Source: an uncultured Lachnospiraceae bacterium (GTDB lineage: Bacteria; Bacillota; Clostridia; Lachnospirales; Lachnospiraceae). From it: a stretch of 64,000 bases of DNA. Position numbers and translations under genes: made by a program. The notes under the pieces were generated by a model. It saw only the letters and a program-made list of their open reading frames with translations. It did no database searches and was not told the origin of the DNA. The DNA is taken from positions 1 to 64,000 of the forward strand of contig CAJUHR010000018.1 of assembly GCA_910586255.1 (NCBI GenBank). The letters run 5' to 3'. Below are positions 23,732-32,770 of the stretch, piece after piece (positions within the stretch are counted from its first letter, which is position 1; each line of letters starts with the position of its first letter).

Positions 23732-25873
23732 ATGAACAACAGTAAGGTAAAAGGAATCATAAGCCTGTTGGTTCTGCTCATTGCAGTGGGGCTGTTTGGA
23801 TTTTTAGGCTATGATACCATGGACAACATCAAGCTGGGGCTGGATTTGGCAGGCGGTGTCAGTATTACCTACCAGGCAGTGGAGGCCAATCCGTCCGATG
23901 AGGATATGGCGGATACGGTATATAAGCTGCAGCAGAGAGTGCAGAACTACAGCACGGAGGCAGAGGTATACAGAGAGGGCGCAAACAGGATTAATATTGA
24001 CATCCCAGGTGTCTCGGATGCCAATGCGATTCTGCAGGAGCTGGGCAAGCCAGGCTCTCTGATATTTATTGATGAGGCCGGTCAGGTGATTCTGACAGGA
24101 GACCAGGTGGCTACGGCTAAGGTGGGACAGACCGAGCAGAACGGGATTCGTTCCTATGTGGTCAGTCTGACCTTTACCCCGGAGGGGACCAGCAGCTTTG
24201 CCGATGCTACCACGAAGAATGTGGGCAAGCATATTTCCATTATCTACGATGGGGCGATTATTTCAAGTCCCGTGGTCCGGGAGGCTATTACGGGAGGACA
24301 GTGCCAGATCGATGGCATGGCCGGATATGATGAGGCCAATAATCTGGCGTCCACAATCCGTATCGGTTCTCTGTCTCTGGAGTTGGAGGAGCTGCGCTCT
24401 AATGTGGTGGGAGCCAAGTTAGGCCAGGAAGCCATTTCCACCAGCTTAAAGGCAGGCGCTATCGGATTTGCCCTGGTGGCAGTGTTTATGGTTGCCGTCT
24501 ATCTGGTTTCGGGTCTGGCTGCGGTGCTGGCGCTGGCTTTGTATGTGGGACTGATTCTGATTCTTTTGGCCGCCTTTGAGGTGACGCTCACTTTGCCGGG
24601 TATTGCGGGCATTATCCTGTCAGTGGGTATGGCGGTGGATGCCAATGTCATTATTTTTACCCGTATCAAGGAGGAGCTAGGACATGGCAAGGTGGTTCGG
24701 TCTGCCATTAAGACAGGCTTTAGCAAGGCTCTGTCGGCCATTGTGGACGGCAACGTGACCACATTGATTGCGGCGGCTGTGTTGTATTTCCGCGGTTCGG
24801 GTACGGTGAAGGGCTTTGCCACCACTCTGGCCATCGGTATTATTCTGTCCATGTTTACGGCGCTTTTTGTAACCCGGTTTGCACTGTACGGACTGTTTAA
24901 TCTGGGAATCGAGGATCCCAAATTCTACGGTGTAAAGAAGGACGGGAAGCTGGTGGACTTTTTGGGAAAGAAAAAAGTGTGCTTTGCCATTTCCATTATA
25001 ATGGTTGTGGCGGGATGGGGAGCAATGCTGCTTAACAATGGGCAGACGGGAAAAGCTCTCAACTACGGTATGGATTTTACCGGCGGGACATCCACCAATG
25101 TGACCTTTAATGAGAATCTCTCTTTGGAGGATATATCCAGCAGGGTGGTTCCGGCAGTGTCCGAGATTACCGGTGATGCGGATGTTCAGACTCAGAAGGT
25201 GGAAGGCACCAATGAGGTGATTATCAAGACAAAAACATTAACCGTGGACCAGCGGCAGGCCTTGGAGGATGCCATGGTGGAGAAATTCGGCGTGGAGGCG
25301 GAGAAGATCACGGCTGAAAGTATCTCCGCGGCAGTCAGCAAGGAAATGAAGCAGGATGCAGTGGCAGCGGTGGTGATTGCCACGATTTTGATGCTTCTTT
25401 ATATCTGGTTCCGGTTTAAGGATATCCGGTTTGCCACCAGTGCCATTCTGGCCCTGGTTCATGACGTGTTGGTGGTGCTGACCTTTTATGCAGTGGCAAA
25501 ATGGTCCGTGGGTTCTACATTTATTGCCTGTATGCTGACGATTGTCGGTTACTCCATCAATGCAACGATCGTTATATTTGACCGTATTCGGGAGAATCTG
25601 GCAGCAAGAACTCCCAAGCAACAGCTGGATGAGATCGTAAACCAGAGTATTACCCAGACATTTACCCGGAGCATAAACACCTCTCTGACTACTTTCATTA
25701 TGGTATTTGCTCTGTTTATTCTGGGTGTGTCGTCCATTAGAGAGTTTGCTCTTCCTTTGATGACAGGTATTGTCTGCGGAACCTATTCCTCCGTATGCGT
25801 GACCGGCGCCCTCTGGTATGTGATGACAACGGCTGCGAAAAAGAAGGGCACCAGCGCAAAGACAGAGAAATAA
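23732..25873 (+). CDS. secDF: SecDF fusion, protein translocase accessory subunit
   Basis: A 713-residue RND-type membrane protein that uses the proton gradient to pull secreted proteins across the membrane with SecYEG. The first half is SecD: one membrane helix, LGLDLAGGVSITYQ, a periplasmic domain, then five membrane helices with the motif DANVIIFTRIKEEL. The second half, from about residue 410, is SecF with FTGGTSTNVTF and TIVGYSINATIVIFDRIRE. Fusion into one chain is common in Clostridia and Bacilli. AAGGAG precedes the ATG. It is followed by tgt and yajC; the same set occurs in many bacteria in the order tgt-yajC-secD-secF. Confidence 0.95.
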   Translation: MNNSKVKGIISLLVLLIAVGLFGFLGYDTMDNIKLGLDLAGGVSITYQAVEANPSDEDMADTVYKLQQRVQNYSTEAEVYREGANRINIDIPGVSDANAILQELGKPGSLIFIDEAGQVILTGDQVATAKVGQTEQNGIRSYVVSLTFTPEGTSSFADATTKNVGKHISIIYDGAIISSPVVREAITGGQCQIDGMAGYDEANNLASTIRIGSLSLELEELRSNVVGAKLGQEAISTSLKAGAIGFALVAVFMVAVYLVSGLAAVLALALYVGLILILLAAFEVTLTLPGIAGIILSVGMAVDANVIIFTRIKEELGHGKVVRSAIKTGFSKALSAIVDGNVTTLIAAAVLYFRGSGTVKGFATTLAIGIILSMFTALFVTRFALYGLFNLGIEDPKFYGVKKDGKLVDFLGKKKVCFAISIIMVVAGWGAMLLNNGQTGKALNYGMDFTGGTSTNVTFNENLSLEDISSRVVPAVSEITGDADVQTQKVEGTNEVIIKTKTLTVDQRQALEDAMVEKFGVEAEKITAESISAAVSKEMKQDAVAAVVIATILMLLYIWFRFKDIRFATSAILALVHDVLVVLTFYAVAKWSVGSTFIACMLTIVGYSINATIVIFDRIRENLAARTPKQQLDEIVNQSITQTFTRSINTSLTTFIMVFALFILGVSSIREFALPLMTGIVCGTYSSVCVTGALWYVMTTAAKKKGTSAKTEK

Positions 25874-25896
25874 AAGCCCAAAAAAGAGGAGCGCGG

Positions 25897-27036
25897 ATGA
25901 GATATAAATTGATTACAACGGACGGACGAGCCAAAAGGGCGGAGGTCCAAACGGTTCACGGTACCATTCAGACGCCGGTTTTTATGAATGTGGGAACCGT
26001 GGCGGCAATTAAGGGGGCTGTGTCTACTGATGACCTGCGCCTGATCGGTACACAGGTGGAGCTTTCCAATACTTACCATTTGCATGTGCGCACCGGAGAT
26101 AAGCTGATTCGCCGGCTTGGAGGGCTTCATCGGTTTATGAACTGGGACCGGCCGATTCTCACGGACTCCGGCGGGTTCCAGGTATTTTCCTTGGCAGGGC
26201 TCCGCAAGATTAAAGAAGAGGGCGTTTACTTTAATTCTCACATTGACGGAAGGAAGATTTTCATGGGGCCGGAGGAAAGCATGCAGATTCAGTCCAATCT
26301 CGGCTCCACCATTGCCATGGCCTTTGATGAGTGTCCTTCCAGCCGGGCTGATTATGAATATATCAGAAATTCTGTGGATCGGACGACCCGGTGGCTGGAA
26401 AGGTGCAAAAAGGAGATGGCGCGGCTTAATTCGCTGCCGGATACAGTGAACAGGAATCAGCTTTTATTCGGAATCAATCAGGGCGGAGTGATAGAATCTA
26501 TTCGCGTTGACCATGCAAAGACCATTGCAGAGATGGATCTGGACGGATATGCCATTGGCGGTCTGGCTGTGGGGGAGAGCCATGAGGAGATGTACCGGAT
26601 TTTGGATGTGACGGTTCCTCATCTTCCTCAGAATAAGCCCACTTACCTGATGGGCGTGGGCACGCCTGCCAATATTCTGGAGGCAGTGGAGCGGGGAGTG
26701 GACTTTTTTGACTGTGTATATCCGTCCCGGAACGGGCGCCACAGCCATGTGTACACAAACCAGGGAAAGCTGAATCTTTTGAACCAGAAATACGAGCTGG
26801 ATTCCCGTCCCATTGAGGAAGGCTGCCAGTGCCCGGCATGTCGTTCCTACACCAGGGCATACATCCGCCATCTCTTTAAGGCAAAAGAAATGCTGGGAAT
26901 GCGATTATGTGTCTTGCACAATTTGTATTTTTATAATACAATGATGAAAGAGATCCGCGATGCAATCGAAGAACACCGTTATGGGGACTATAAGGCAAGA
27001 AAGCTTGGAGGAATGGAGGAAGGTGCCCGGGATTGA
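25897..27036 (+). CDS. tgt: tRNA-guanine transglycosylase
   Basis: A 379-residue enzyme that exchanges guanine 34 in tRNAs with GUN anticodons for a queuosine precursor. The active-site region LTDSGGFQVFSLAG holds a catalytic aspartate, and the second aspartate lies in VDFFDCVYPSRNGRH. The zinc site is CQCPACRSYTRAYIRHL plus a later histidine in LCVLHNLYFY. The ATG at 25897 follows AGAGGA and gives the normal N-terminus; longer in-frame versions overlapping secDF are not supported. Confidence 0.96.
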   Translation: MRYKLITTDGRAKRAEVQTVHGTIQTPVFMNVGTVAAIKGAVSTDDLRLIGTQVELSNTYHLHVRTGDKLIRRLGGLHRFMNWDRPILTDSGGFQVFSLAGLRKIKEEGVYFNSHIDGRKIFMGPEESMQIQSNLGSTIAMAFDECPSSRADYEYIRNSVDRTTRWLERCKKEMARLNSLPDTVNRNQLLFGINQGGVIESIRVDHAKTIAEMDLDGYAIGGLAVGESHEEMYRILDVTVPHLPQNKPTYLMGVGTPANILEAVERGVDFFDCVYPSRNGRHSHVYTNQGKLNLLNQKYELDSRPIEEGCQCPACRSYTRAYIRHLFKAKEMLGMRLCVLHNLYFYNTMMKEIRDAIEEHRYGDYKARKLGGMEEGARD

Positions 27037-27169
27037 CGGAAAAATTTGGGAAAATCCGACAGAATCCGGAGATTGGCCCAGGTATAAAACGGTACGAAAC
27101 AAATACTAAAAAGAAAGAAAAAACAGTTTCCCGGCAAGGCGGCGGGATGAGCTGTGAGGAGGAATTTTT

Positions 27170-27466
27170 ATGTTAGTAGCGACACAAACTGGCGGGATGC
27201 CGGTCTCCCTGTTATTTGGTTATATTATCTTTTTCATCGTCCTGATGTATTTTATGATGATTCGCCCCCAGCAGAAGGAGAAGAAAAAACGCGAGGAGCT
27301 GATGGCCAGCATAGCAATTGGAGATACGGTATTGACCAGCAGCGGATTTTACGGAGTCATCATTGATATGACGGATGACACAGTGATTGTGGAGTTTGGA
27401 AGTGACCGTCATTGCCGAATTCCTATGCAGAAGGCGGCGGTCGTGCAGGTGGAGAAGCCTCAATAG
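27170..27466 (+). CDS. yajC: Preprotein translocase subunit YajC
   Basis: A 98-residue protein with one N-terminal membrane helix (FGYIIFFIVLMYFMMIRPQQKEKKKR) shown here only in outline, followed by a short cytoplasmic SH3-like domain (IGDTVLTSSGFYGVIIDM). The RPQQKEKKKR stretch after the helix is the YajC hallmark. It joins SecDF in the accessory translocase complex. GAGGAGG precedes the ATG. It closes the secDF-tgt-yajC cluster. Confidence 0.93.
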   Translation: MLVATQTGGMPVSLLFGYIIFFIVLMYFMMIRPQQKEKKKREELMASIAIGDTVLTSSGFYGVIIDMTDDTVIVEFGSDRHCRIPMQKAAVVQVEKPQ

Positions 27467-27488
27467 AGGCACAGGAAAGGGAAGACAT

Positions 27489-27794
27489 TGTTACTGTTCA
27501 CTCCATGACTAATCACTTCGCGGATTAGTCATGAGCCAGTACAGTTATGGGGCCATTGTGGGATCCGGAATGTCTTCTCTTTTTTATGTTGCTTTTTAGT
27601 AAAAAATATGTTATTCTAAAATTGCTTATCAAAGAAAATCTGTTTTTCAGTAGTTCTGGTATGGTGAAAGCCATCCGTGCCGATTGTCTCAATCGGGAAA
27701 TCAATGTTTGGTAGGATAGGAATAGGATTTGTTTTTGGAAAAGAATGGATGCCGTTTTGGCAGATGCTGTTATGTTCATCTGTGAACAGTAACA
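27489..27794. repeat. 306-bp segment bounded by 13-bp inverted repeats (possible miniature element)
   Basis: TGTTACTGTTCAC (27489-27501) recurs as its exact complement GTGAACAGTAACA (27782-27794). Inside are a perfect 11-bp hairpin CATGACTAATC/GATTAGTCATG (27504-27533), a 23-base sequence shared with 48818-48840, and a nested right-end hairpin (TGCCGTTT...AAACGGCA around 27748-27802). No open reading frame with a recognisable product and no clear target duplication were found. Confidence 0.5.
27589..27617 (+). promoter_or_regulatory. Possible promoter ahead of the coiled-coil gene
   Basis: TTGCTT, 17 bases and TATTCT in an A+T-rich stretch 290 bases upstream of the coiled-coil gene. Confidence 0.35.
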
Positions 27795-27906
27795 CAAACG
27801 GCAAAACAGAGAGGGGGATGGCTATGGAGGCGCGCTGACATTATAGTGGAAAAAATGTTAGTATTGAGAAGAACAAAGACGAGAAAACAATGAAGGAGGG
27901 ATGAAA

Positions 27907-28491
27907 ATGAGTGAAGAAACCAGATTGATTTTAGACAAATTAGATTGTATGCAGAGTGATATAAAAGAAGTGAAAGAAAAGGTTGATTCTCTTGACAAGA
28001 GGGTTGGCTCCCTGGAAAAGAAGGTTGACGCTTTGGAAGAGAAGGTTGATTCTCTTAACAGGAGGGTTGGTTCCCTGGAAAAGAAGGTTGACTCTTTGAA
28101 AGAGAAGGTTGACTCTCTTGACAAGAGGGTTGGCTCTCTGGAAGAGAAGGTTGACTCTCTTGACAAGAGGGTTGGCTCTCTGGAAAAGAAAGTCGATTCT
28201 TTGGAAAAGAAAGTCGATTCTTTGGAAAAGAACGTTGGTTCTCTGGAAGTGAATGTTGCCTCTTTAAACATCAGAATGGATCGAGTGGAGGAATCTATAA
28301 AAAGGATGGATATAACTCTTGAAAACAAGTTCTGGAAAGCAGTTGAAACGATTGGTGAGGGGCATGATTTTCTGAAAATGGGAGTGGAGGAAGCCAGAAC
28401 CATGCAGTTAAAAAGCGAGTGGATGGAGGTGCACATTCTTAAGCTGGAGTCCGATATGCTGCTGGTAAAGGAGAAAGTGGGAATTGCCTGA
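27907..28491 (+). CDS. Heptad-repeat coiled-coil protein of unknown function
   Basis: A 194-residue, highly charged protein built on 7-residue repeats of the type KVDSLEK and RVGSLEK. About 14 repeats run in tandem from residue 23 to residue 122, with hydrophobic V and L at the a and d positions. The DNA shows matching 21-bp and 42-bp tandem repeats. A continuous two- or three-stranded coiled coil about 15 nm long is expected. The C-terminal 70 residues (MDRVEESIKRMD...VKEKVGIA) are helical but not repetitive. No signal peptide or membrane helix is visible. The start at 27907 gives proper spacing to AGGAGG; the ATG at 27901 is too close. Repeat number could change by slippage while keeping the frame. 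No function assigned. Confidence 0.8.
   Translation: MSEETRLILDKLDCMQSDIKEVKEKVDSLDKRVGSLEKKVDALEEKVDSLNRRVGSLEKKVDSLKEKVDSLDKRVGSLEEKVDSLDKRVGSLEKKVDSLEKKVDSLEKNVGSLEVNVASLNIRMDRVEESIKRMDITLENKFWKAVETIGEGHDFLKMGVEEARTMQLKSEWMEVHILKLESDMLLVKEKVGIA
27979..28275 (+). repeat. In-frame 21/42-bp tandem repeats
   Basis: About 14 units of 21 bp, for example AAGGTTGACTCTCTTGACAA, alternating in 42-bp pairs (VDSL then VGSL). The pairs at 28100-28180 are nearly identical, which points to recent duplication. Confidence 0.85.
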
Positions 28492-28558
28492 GCACAGCAA
28501 GTTTGAGAGGGATTAAATCGATTAAGGAAAACGTAAGACAACGTAAGGGCCTTTGAAC

Positions 28559-28586
28559 TTGTATTTGACGGACAATTGGATATAAT
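28559..28586 (+). promoter_or_regulatory. Possible promoter of the DUF5722-like gene
   Basis: TTGTAT, a 16-base spacer and TATAAT, 46 bases upstream of the start codon. Confidence 0.4.
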
Positions 28587-28632
28587 TAGGAATAACAAAT
28601 GGATAGACCTAAAAAGGAGGCAGAATCGATTT

Positions 28633-30360
28633 ATGAGAAAATATCCAATTGGAAAAAGTGTGATAGTTTTGGCCCTGGCAGTGTTTTTAGCCGGAACGAG
28701 CAGTATTTGTACAATGGCAAATCCTGAGGAAAGCGCTTCTGAGACAGAGGAGGCAGTAAAGCCGGCTCCCTCAGAGTTTGCCCATATTACGTCCTGCGCC
28801 ATTGAGGGCGGAAATCAGATTGCCATCCGCGGGCAGATGGAGGGAACCTGGTCAGATCCGGTCTTTTATGATAATTATCTGTATCTGTTTGAATTGCAGC
28901 CCTACCAGGACAGTTTAGATGGCAGGACGGATTACTGCGGGTGGATAACCAAAGGAGATGCGCTGTCCTTTGACATCCCTCTGAATCTGGGAACGGAAAA
29001 GAACCGCCTTTACTCCCGGTTCGTTGTGGCAGTGTATGACGGGCAGGGCTATACCCAGGTTAGCAATACAGCCTATGTGACCAATCCGGAGGTGCTGGCA
29101 AAGCACACGGATCCTTACCGGACGGCCCAAAACAAAAAGGGCCTTTTAATTCAGAATACGGACAGTATGGTGGCAGATGCTTTTGAACTGGGGGTAAACC
29201 ACGTGATTGTCAATATTCCGTTCCATCATATTTTGGGACAGGGGATTGACTATACCTATGACGGAAAAAATTACAGCTTTAACAAAGAGGTGCTGGAAAA
29301 TCTGGACTATACAATCCGGCGTATGTCGGAAAAAAGCATGACTGTCACGGCGGTTATTCTGAACGGGTGGAATGGGAATACACCTCAGCTGGTCTATCCG
29401 GGTGTCACAAAGCAGCCGGAAAACCAGGTTTTTTACTATGGTTTTAATGCGTCAACCAAGGAGGGCTATGAAACGATCAAGGCCATTGCCTCATTTCTGG
29501 CAGAGCGATACAGCAGCCTGTCCTCCCCTTACGGCAAGGTTTCCAACTGGATCATTGGCAATGAGATCAACAATCAGCAGTGGAATTATGTGGGTCCCAT
29601 GGGGATTGATCAGTATATTCAGGAGTATGAGCGGGCATTTCGGGTATTTTACACAGCCATCCGCAGTACCAATCAGAATGACCGGCTGTTTTTTTCCACA
29701 GATTACAACTGGAATCATGAGGCCAACGGAACCACAAAGTATGGTGCAAAGGAGATTGTGGATAAATTTGCAGACAAGACAGGAGCCGGCGGATCGATGG
29801 ACTGGGGGCTGGCTTACCATCCCTACTCGATTCCTCTGACCGAGCCGGAGTTTTGGGATGACGATCAGACCGGCCTGATCAAAAATGATGCCGGATCGCC
29901 GGTGGTGAATCTTAAAAATCTGAGCGTATTGACAGATTATATGCAGAATCCGCAGCTGCGGGGAAGAGACGGAAAGGTGCGCCATATTATCCTGTCGGAA
30001 CAGGGCTTTACCTCCGTCAGCGCTACCAGAGGAGAGAATAATGATTTACAGGCAGCGGCCATAGCCTATGCCTATTATATAGCGGACAGCAATCCGTACA
30101 TTGACGCGTTTATTATGAGCAGGCAGGTGGATGCGCCTTCGGAGGCGGCGGCATCTCAGAATTTTGGTTTGTGGAAATGCGATATGAACAAGCCCAATGA
30201 CATTGTTCCCACTATGCGGAAAAAGTCATGGACTGTATATAAAAATATTGACAACCGCAAGGCAACGCTGGAGACTACGGAGTTTGCCAAATCGATTATC
30301 GGGATACAAAAGTGGAGCGATGTGATTCCCGGTTTCCGGTGGAGATCCCAGGAAAAGTAA
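28633..30360 (+). CDS. Secreted DUF5722-like (glycosidase-fold) protein
   Basis: A 575-residue protein with a clear export signal (MRKYPIGKSVIVLALAVFLAG, ending near CTMANPEE). A beta-rich domain occupies about residues 45-150. A TIM-barrel-like domain follows, with features of glycoside hydrolase clans: NWIIGNEINNQQWNY, where the N-E pair resembles a catalytic acid/base, and HIILSEQGFTSV, where the glutamate could be the nucleophile. I recall this architecture as DUF5722; the family has no established substrate. AAGGAGG precedes the chosen ATG at 28633. It probably acts outside the cell or in the wall. Confidence 0.75.
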   Translation: MRKYPIGKSVIVLALAVFLAGTSSICTMANPEESASETEEAVKPAPSEFAHITSCAIEGGNQIAIRGQMEGTWSDPVFYDNYLYLFELQPYQDSLDGRTDYCGWITKGDALSFDIPLNLGTEKNRLYSRFVVAVYDGQGYTQVSNTAYVTNPEVLAKHTDPYRTAQNKKGLLIQNTDSMVADAFELGVNHVIVNIPFHHILGQGIDYTYDGKNYSFNKEVLENLDYTIRRMSEKSMTVTAVILNGWNGNTPQLVYPGVTKQPENQVFYYGFNASTKEGYETIKAIASFLAERYSSLSSPYGKVSNWIIGNEINNQQWNYVGPMGIDQYIQEYERAFRVFYTAIRSTNQNDRLFFSTDYNWNHEANGTTKYGAKEIVDKFADKTGAGGSMDWGLAYHPYSIPLTEPEFWDDDQTGLIKNDAGSPVVNLKNLSVLTDYMQNPQLRGRDGKVRHIILSEQGFTSVSATRGENNDLQAAAIAYAYYIADSNPYIDAFIMSRQVDAPSEAAASQNFGLWKCDMNKPNDIVPTMRKKSWTVYKNIDNRKATLETTEFAKSIIGIQKWSDVIPGFRWRSQEK

Positions 30361-30399
30361 GCGGACAAAACAGGCAGGGAAGCACAGAGGTTATGATCT

Positions 30400-30924
30400 A
30401 TGAAGGATAAAGGGAGAGCAGCACAAAAGTTCCCGGCATTGTACGGGATGTTGATTGCCCTGGCATTTATTTTCAGCTACGTGGAAGCTATGTTCCCCAT
30501 TCCGGTGCCTGTGCCCGGGGTGAAGCTGGGGCTGGCCAACCTGGTCAATGTGGTGGGACTTTACACCGTGGGAGCGGCAGGAACCATAGCGGTGGCGCTA
30601 ATAAGGATCGTGCTGTCAGGCTTTACCTTTGGCAATACCTTCAGCATGCTCTATGGGCTGGCCGGGGGAGCAGCGAGCATGGCGGTTATGGTGGCTGCAA
30701 AGAAAAGCGGATGGCTGGGAACCGTGGGAGTCAGCATTTTGGGAGGAGTTTTCCATAATATCGGGCAGCTGTTGGTGGCATCCTGGGTGGTGAAAACATG
30801 GGGCGTGTTTGCCTATTTTCCCCTGCTTTTTGCAGCCGGGGTGGTGACTGGAGGGATTATCGGGCTTTTGGGCGGTCTGGTGGCGGAACGGATCGGACCG
30901 GCTTTGAAGCGGGGAGACAAATGA
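30400..30924 (+). CDS. Gx transporter family membrane protein
   Basis: A 174-residue integral membrane protein with five or six helices rich in GxG motifs (VKLGLANLVNVVGLY; GLAGGAASMAVMV; GILGGLV-type segments). It matches the family once labelled heptaprenyl diphosphate synthase component I and now called Gx transporter, related to ECF substrate-binding components. Members often lie beside apbE and flavin-linked redox genes; here apbE is two genes downstream. The substrate is unknown. The ribosome-binding site is weak. Confidence 0.8.
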   Translation: MKDKGRAAQKFPALYGMLIALAFIFSYVEAMFPIPVPVPGVKLGLANLVNVVGLYTVGAAGTIAVALIRIVLSGFTFGNTFSMLYGLAGGAASMAVMVAAKKSGWLGTVGVSILGGVFHNIGQLLVASWVVKTWGVFAYFPLLFAAGVVTGGIIGLLGGLVAERIGPALKRGDK

Positions 30925-31087
30925 TAACAAAGATAACAGAGTACATTATTCCATAGCAATTTTTTCCAAAAAGAGTTATACTGGAACAGATAAGAGGCTG
31001 CAAAAGCCAGAGAGCCTGGCAGAGAGAAGGCTTTAAAGGGAAACGCGGCGGTTGCGGCAAAATAAAAACCGGGAGGTTGGGGTACAG

Positions 31088-32599
31088 ATGGTATGTGATG
31101 GAATTAAAAAGCTGGTACAGTATGGTGTGGAGACCGGGCTATGTGAGGAGGAAGACAGAATCTATGTGACAAACCGGATTCTGGAGGCTTTGCATATGGA
31201 CGAATATGAGGAGCCGGCCCGAGAGTACAAGGATGTGGATCTGGAGGAGACATTAAAGGAGCTTCTTGACTATGCCTGCCAGCAGGGGATCATTCAGGAC
31301 AGTATCGGGTATCGGGATCTTTTTGATACGAAGCTGATGGATTGTCTGATGCCACGGCCATCGGATGTGACGGACAGATTCTGGGAGATTTACAAAAAGC
31401 AAGGCCCGCGGGAAGCCACCGATTATTTTTATAAGCTGAGTCAGGATTCGGATTACATCCGCAGATACCGGGTTAGCAAGGATGAGAAATGGGTCACAAA
31501 GACACCTTATGGGGATCTGGATATCACCATCAATCTGTCCAAGCCGGAGAAGGATCCCAAGGCGATTGCCGCGGCCAAGCTGGCCAAACAGAGCGGCTAT
31601 CCCAAATGTCTCTTGTGTATGGAGAATGAAGGGTATGCAGGAAGGCTCAATCATCCGGCCAGGAATAACCATCGGATTATCCGTATTACGGTCAATGACA
31701 GCCAGTGGGGATTTCAGTATTCTCCTTATGTGTACTACAACGAGCACTGCATTGTGTTTAATGGCCAGCATACGCCCATGAAGATCGAGCGGGCGGCCTT
31801 TGTCAAGCTCTTTGATTTTGTGAAGCAGTTCCCTCACTACTTCCTGGGTTCCAATGCGGATCTTCCCATTGTGGGTGGTTCTATTTTAAGCCATGATCAT
31901 TTCCAGGGAGGCCATTATACCTTTGCCATGGCCAAGGCAGGTATAGAGCAGAGATTCGTGATGCCTGGCTTTGAGGATGTGGAGGCCGGGATTGTGTATT
32001 GGCCCATGTCCGTTCTGCGGCTGCGGGGAAAGGAGCCGGAGAGACTGACTGAGCTGGGCGATAAGGTACTGGGAGCATGGAGAGAATATACCGATGAGGT
32101 CGCTTTTGTCTATGCACAGACAGATGGAGAGCCTCATAATACAATCACGCCTATTGCCAGGAAAAATGGGGAGATGTATGAGCTGGATCTGGTGCTTAGA
32201 AATAATATAACCACAGAGGAATTTCCTCTGGGCGTATACCATCCCCATCAGGAGCTGCACCATATTAAGAAAGAAAATATCGGCCTGATTGAGGTTATGG
32301 GACTGGCGGTTCTGCCCTCCCGGCTGAAGGACGAGCTGGCTCTGCTGGGCGAATACCTGGTTGAGGGAAAGAATGTCCGGGAAAATGAGATGCTTAAGAA
32401 GCATGGAGACTGGGTAGATGAATTTTTGCCCGGATATGAAAGGATTACCAGGGAGAACGTCCATGAGATTTTGCAGGATGAGGTAGGAAAGGTATTTGCC
32501 CGGGTGCTGGAGGATGCAGGTGTGTATAAATGTACTCCGGAGGGACGAAAGGCCTTTGGCCGGTTTTTGGAAAGTACAGGGTTTAAGCCTTTTGAATAA
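31088..32599 (+). CDS. galT: Galactose-1-phosphate uridylyltransferase, class II
   Basis: A 503-residue enzyme of the Firmicutes-type GalT family, which exchanges UMP between UDP-glucose and galactose 1-phosphate in the Leloir pathway. The SHDHFQGGHY stretch carries the histidines expected at the active site, and the CLLCMENEGYAGR and HPARNNHRII blocks are typical. The ATG at 31088 was selected because it follows GGGAGGTTGGGG. galK and galE are not next to it. It could process galactose released by LacLM encoded 18 kb upstream. A strong terminator follows. Confidence 0.95.
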   Translation: MVCDGIKKLVQYGVETGLCEEEDRIYVTNRILEALHMDEYEEPAREYKDVDLEETLKELLDYACQQGIIQDSIGYRDLFDTKLMDCLMPRPSDVTDRFWEIYKKQGPREATDYFYKLSQDSDYIRRYRVSKDEKWVTKTPYGDLDITINLSKPEKDPKAIAAAKLAKQSGYPKCLLCMENEGYAGRLNHPARNNHRIIRITVNDSQWGFQYSPYVYYNEHCIVFNGQHTPMKIERAAFVKLFDFVKQFPHYFLGSNADLPIVGGSILSHDHFQGGHYTFAMAKAGIEQRFVMPGFEDVEAGIVYWPMSVLRLRGKEPERLTELGDKVLGAWREYTDEVAFVYAQTDGEPHNTITPIARKNGEMYELDLVLRNNITTEEFPLGVYHPHQELHHIKKENIGLIEVMGLAVLPSRLKDELALLGEYLVEGKNVRENEMLKKHGDWVDEFLPGYERITRENVHEILQDEVGKVFARVLEDAGVYKCTPEGRKAFGRFLESTGFKPFE

Positions 32600-32622
32600 A
32601 TGGGATTTGCACAGCAGCAATG

Positions 32623-32655
32623 CCGGCCCGGTGGGAAGCCACCGGGCTGTTTTTG
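32623..32655 (+). terminator. Intrinsic terminator of galT
   Basis: GCCCGGTGG and CCACCGGGC form a perfect 9-bp stem with a GAAG loop, followed by TGTTTTTG. Confidence 0.88.
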
Positions 32656-32676
32656 TAACATTATCGAGGCAGGTCT

Positions 32677-32704
32677 TTGCACTGTATATTTTTTGTGCTA
32701 TGAT
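32677..32704 (+). promoter_or_regulatory. Promoter of apbE
   Basis: TTGCAC, 16 bases and TATGAT, 67 bases upstream of the apbE start. Confidence 0.6.
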
Positions 32705-32770
32705 AGGAAGGTGTTTTTGGAATATAGGAATGATGGGGCAGCAGTTTGGCGGGGATGAAACGAGGAAAAT

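Noticed and set aside
27979..28275. Tandem repeats considered as a CRISPR array
   Set aside because: Units are 21 bp, contiguous, without spacers, and stay in frame as coding heptads.
27858..28802. A 314-codon open frame on the minus strand opposite the heptad-repeat gene
   Set aside because: It is an antisense shadow of the 21-bp repeats (STFFSREPT-type repeats), with no ribosome-binding site and no recognisable domain.
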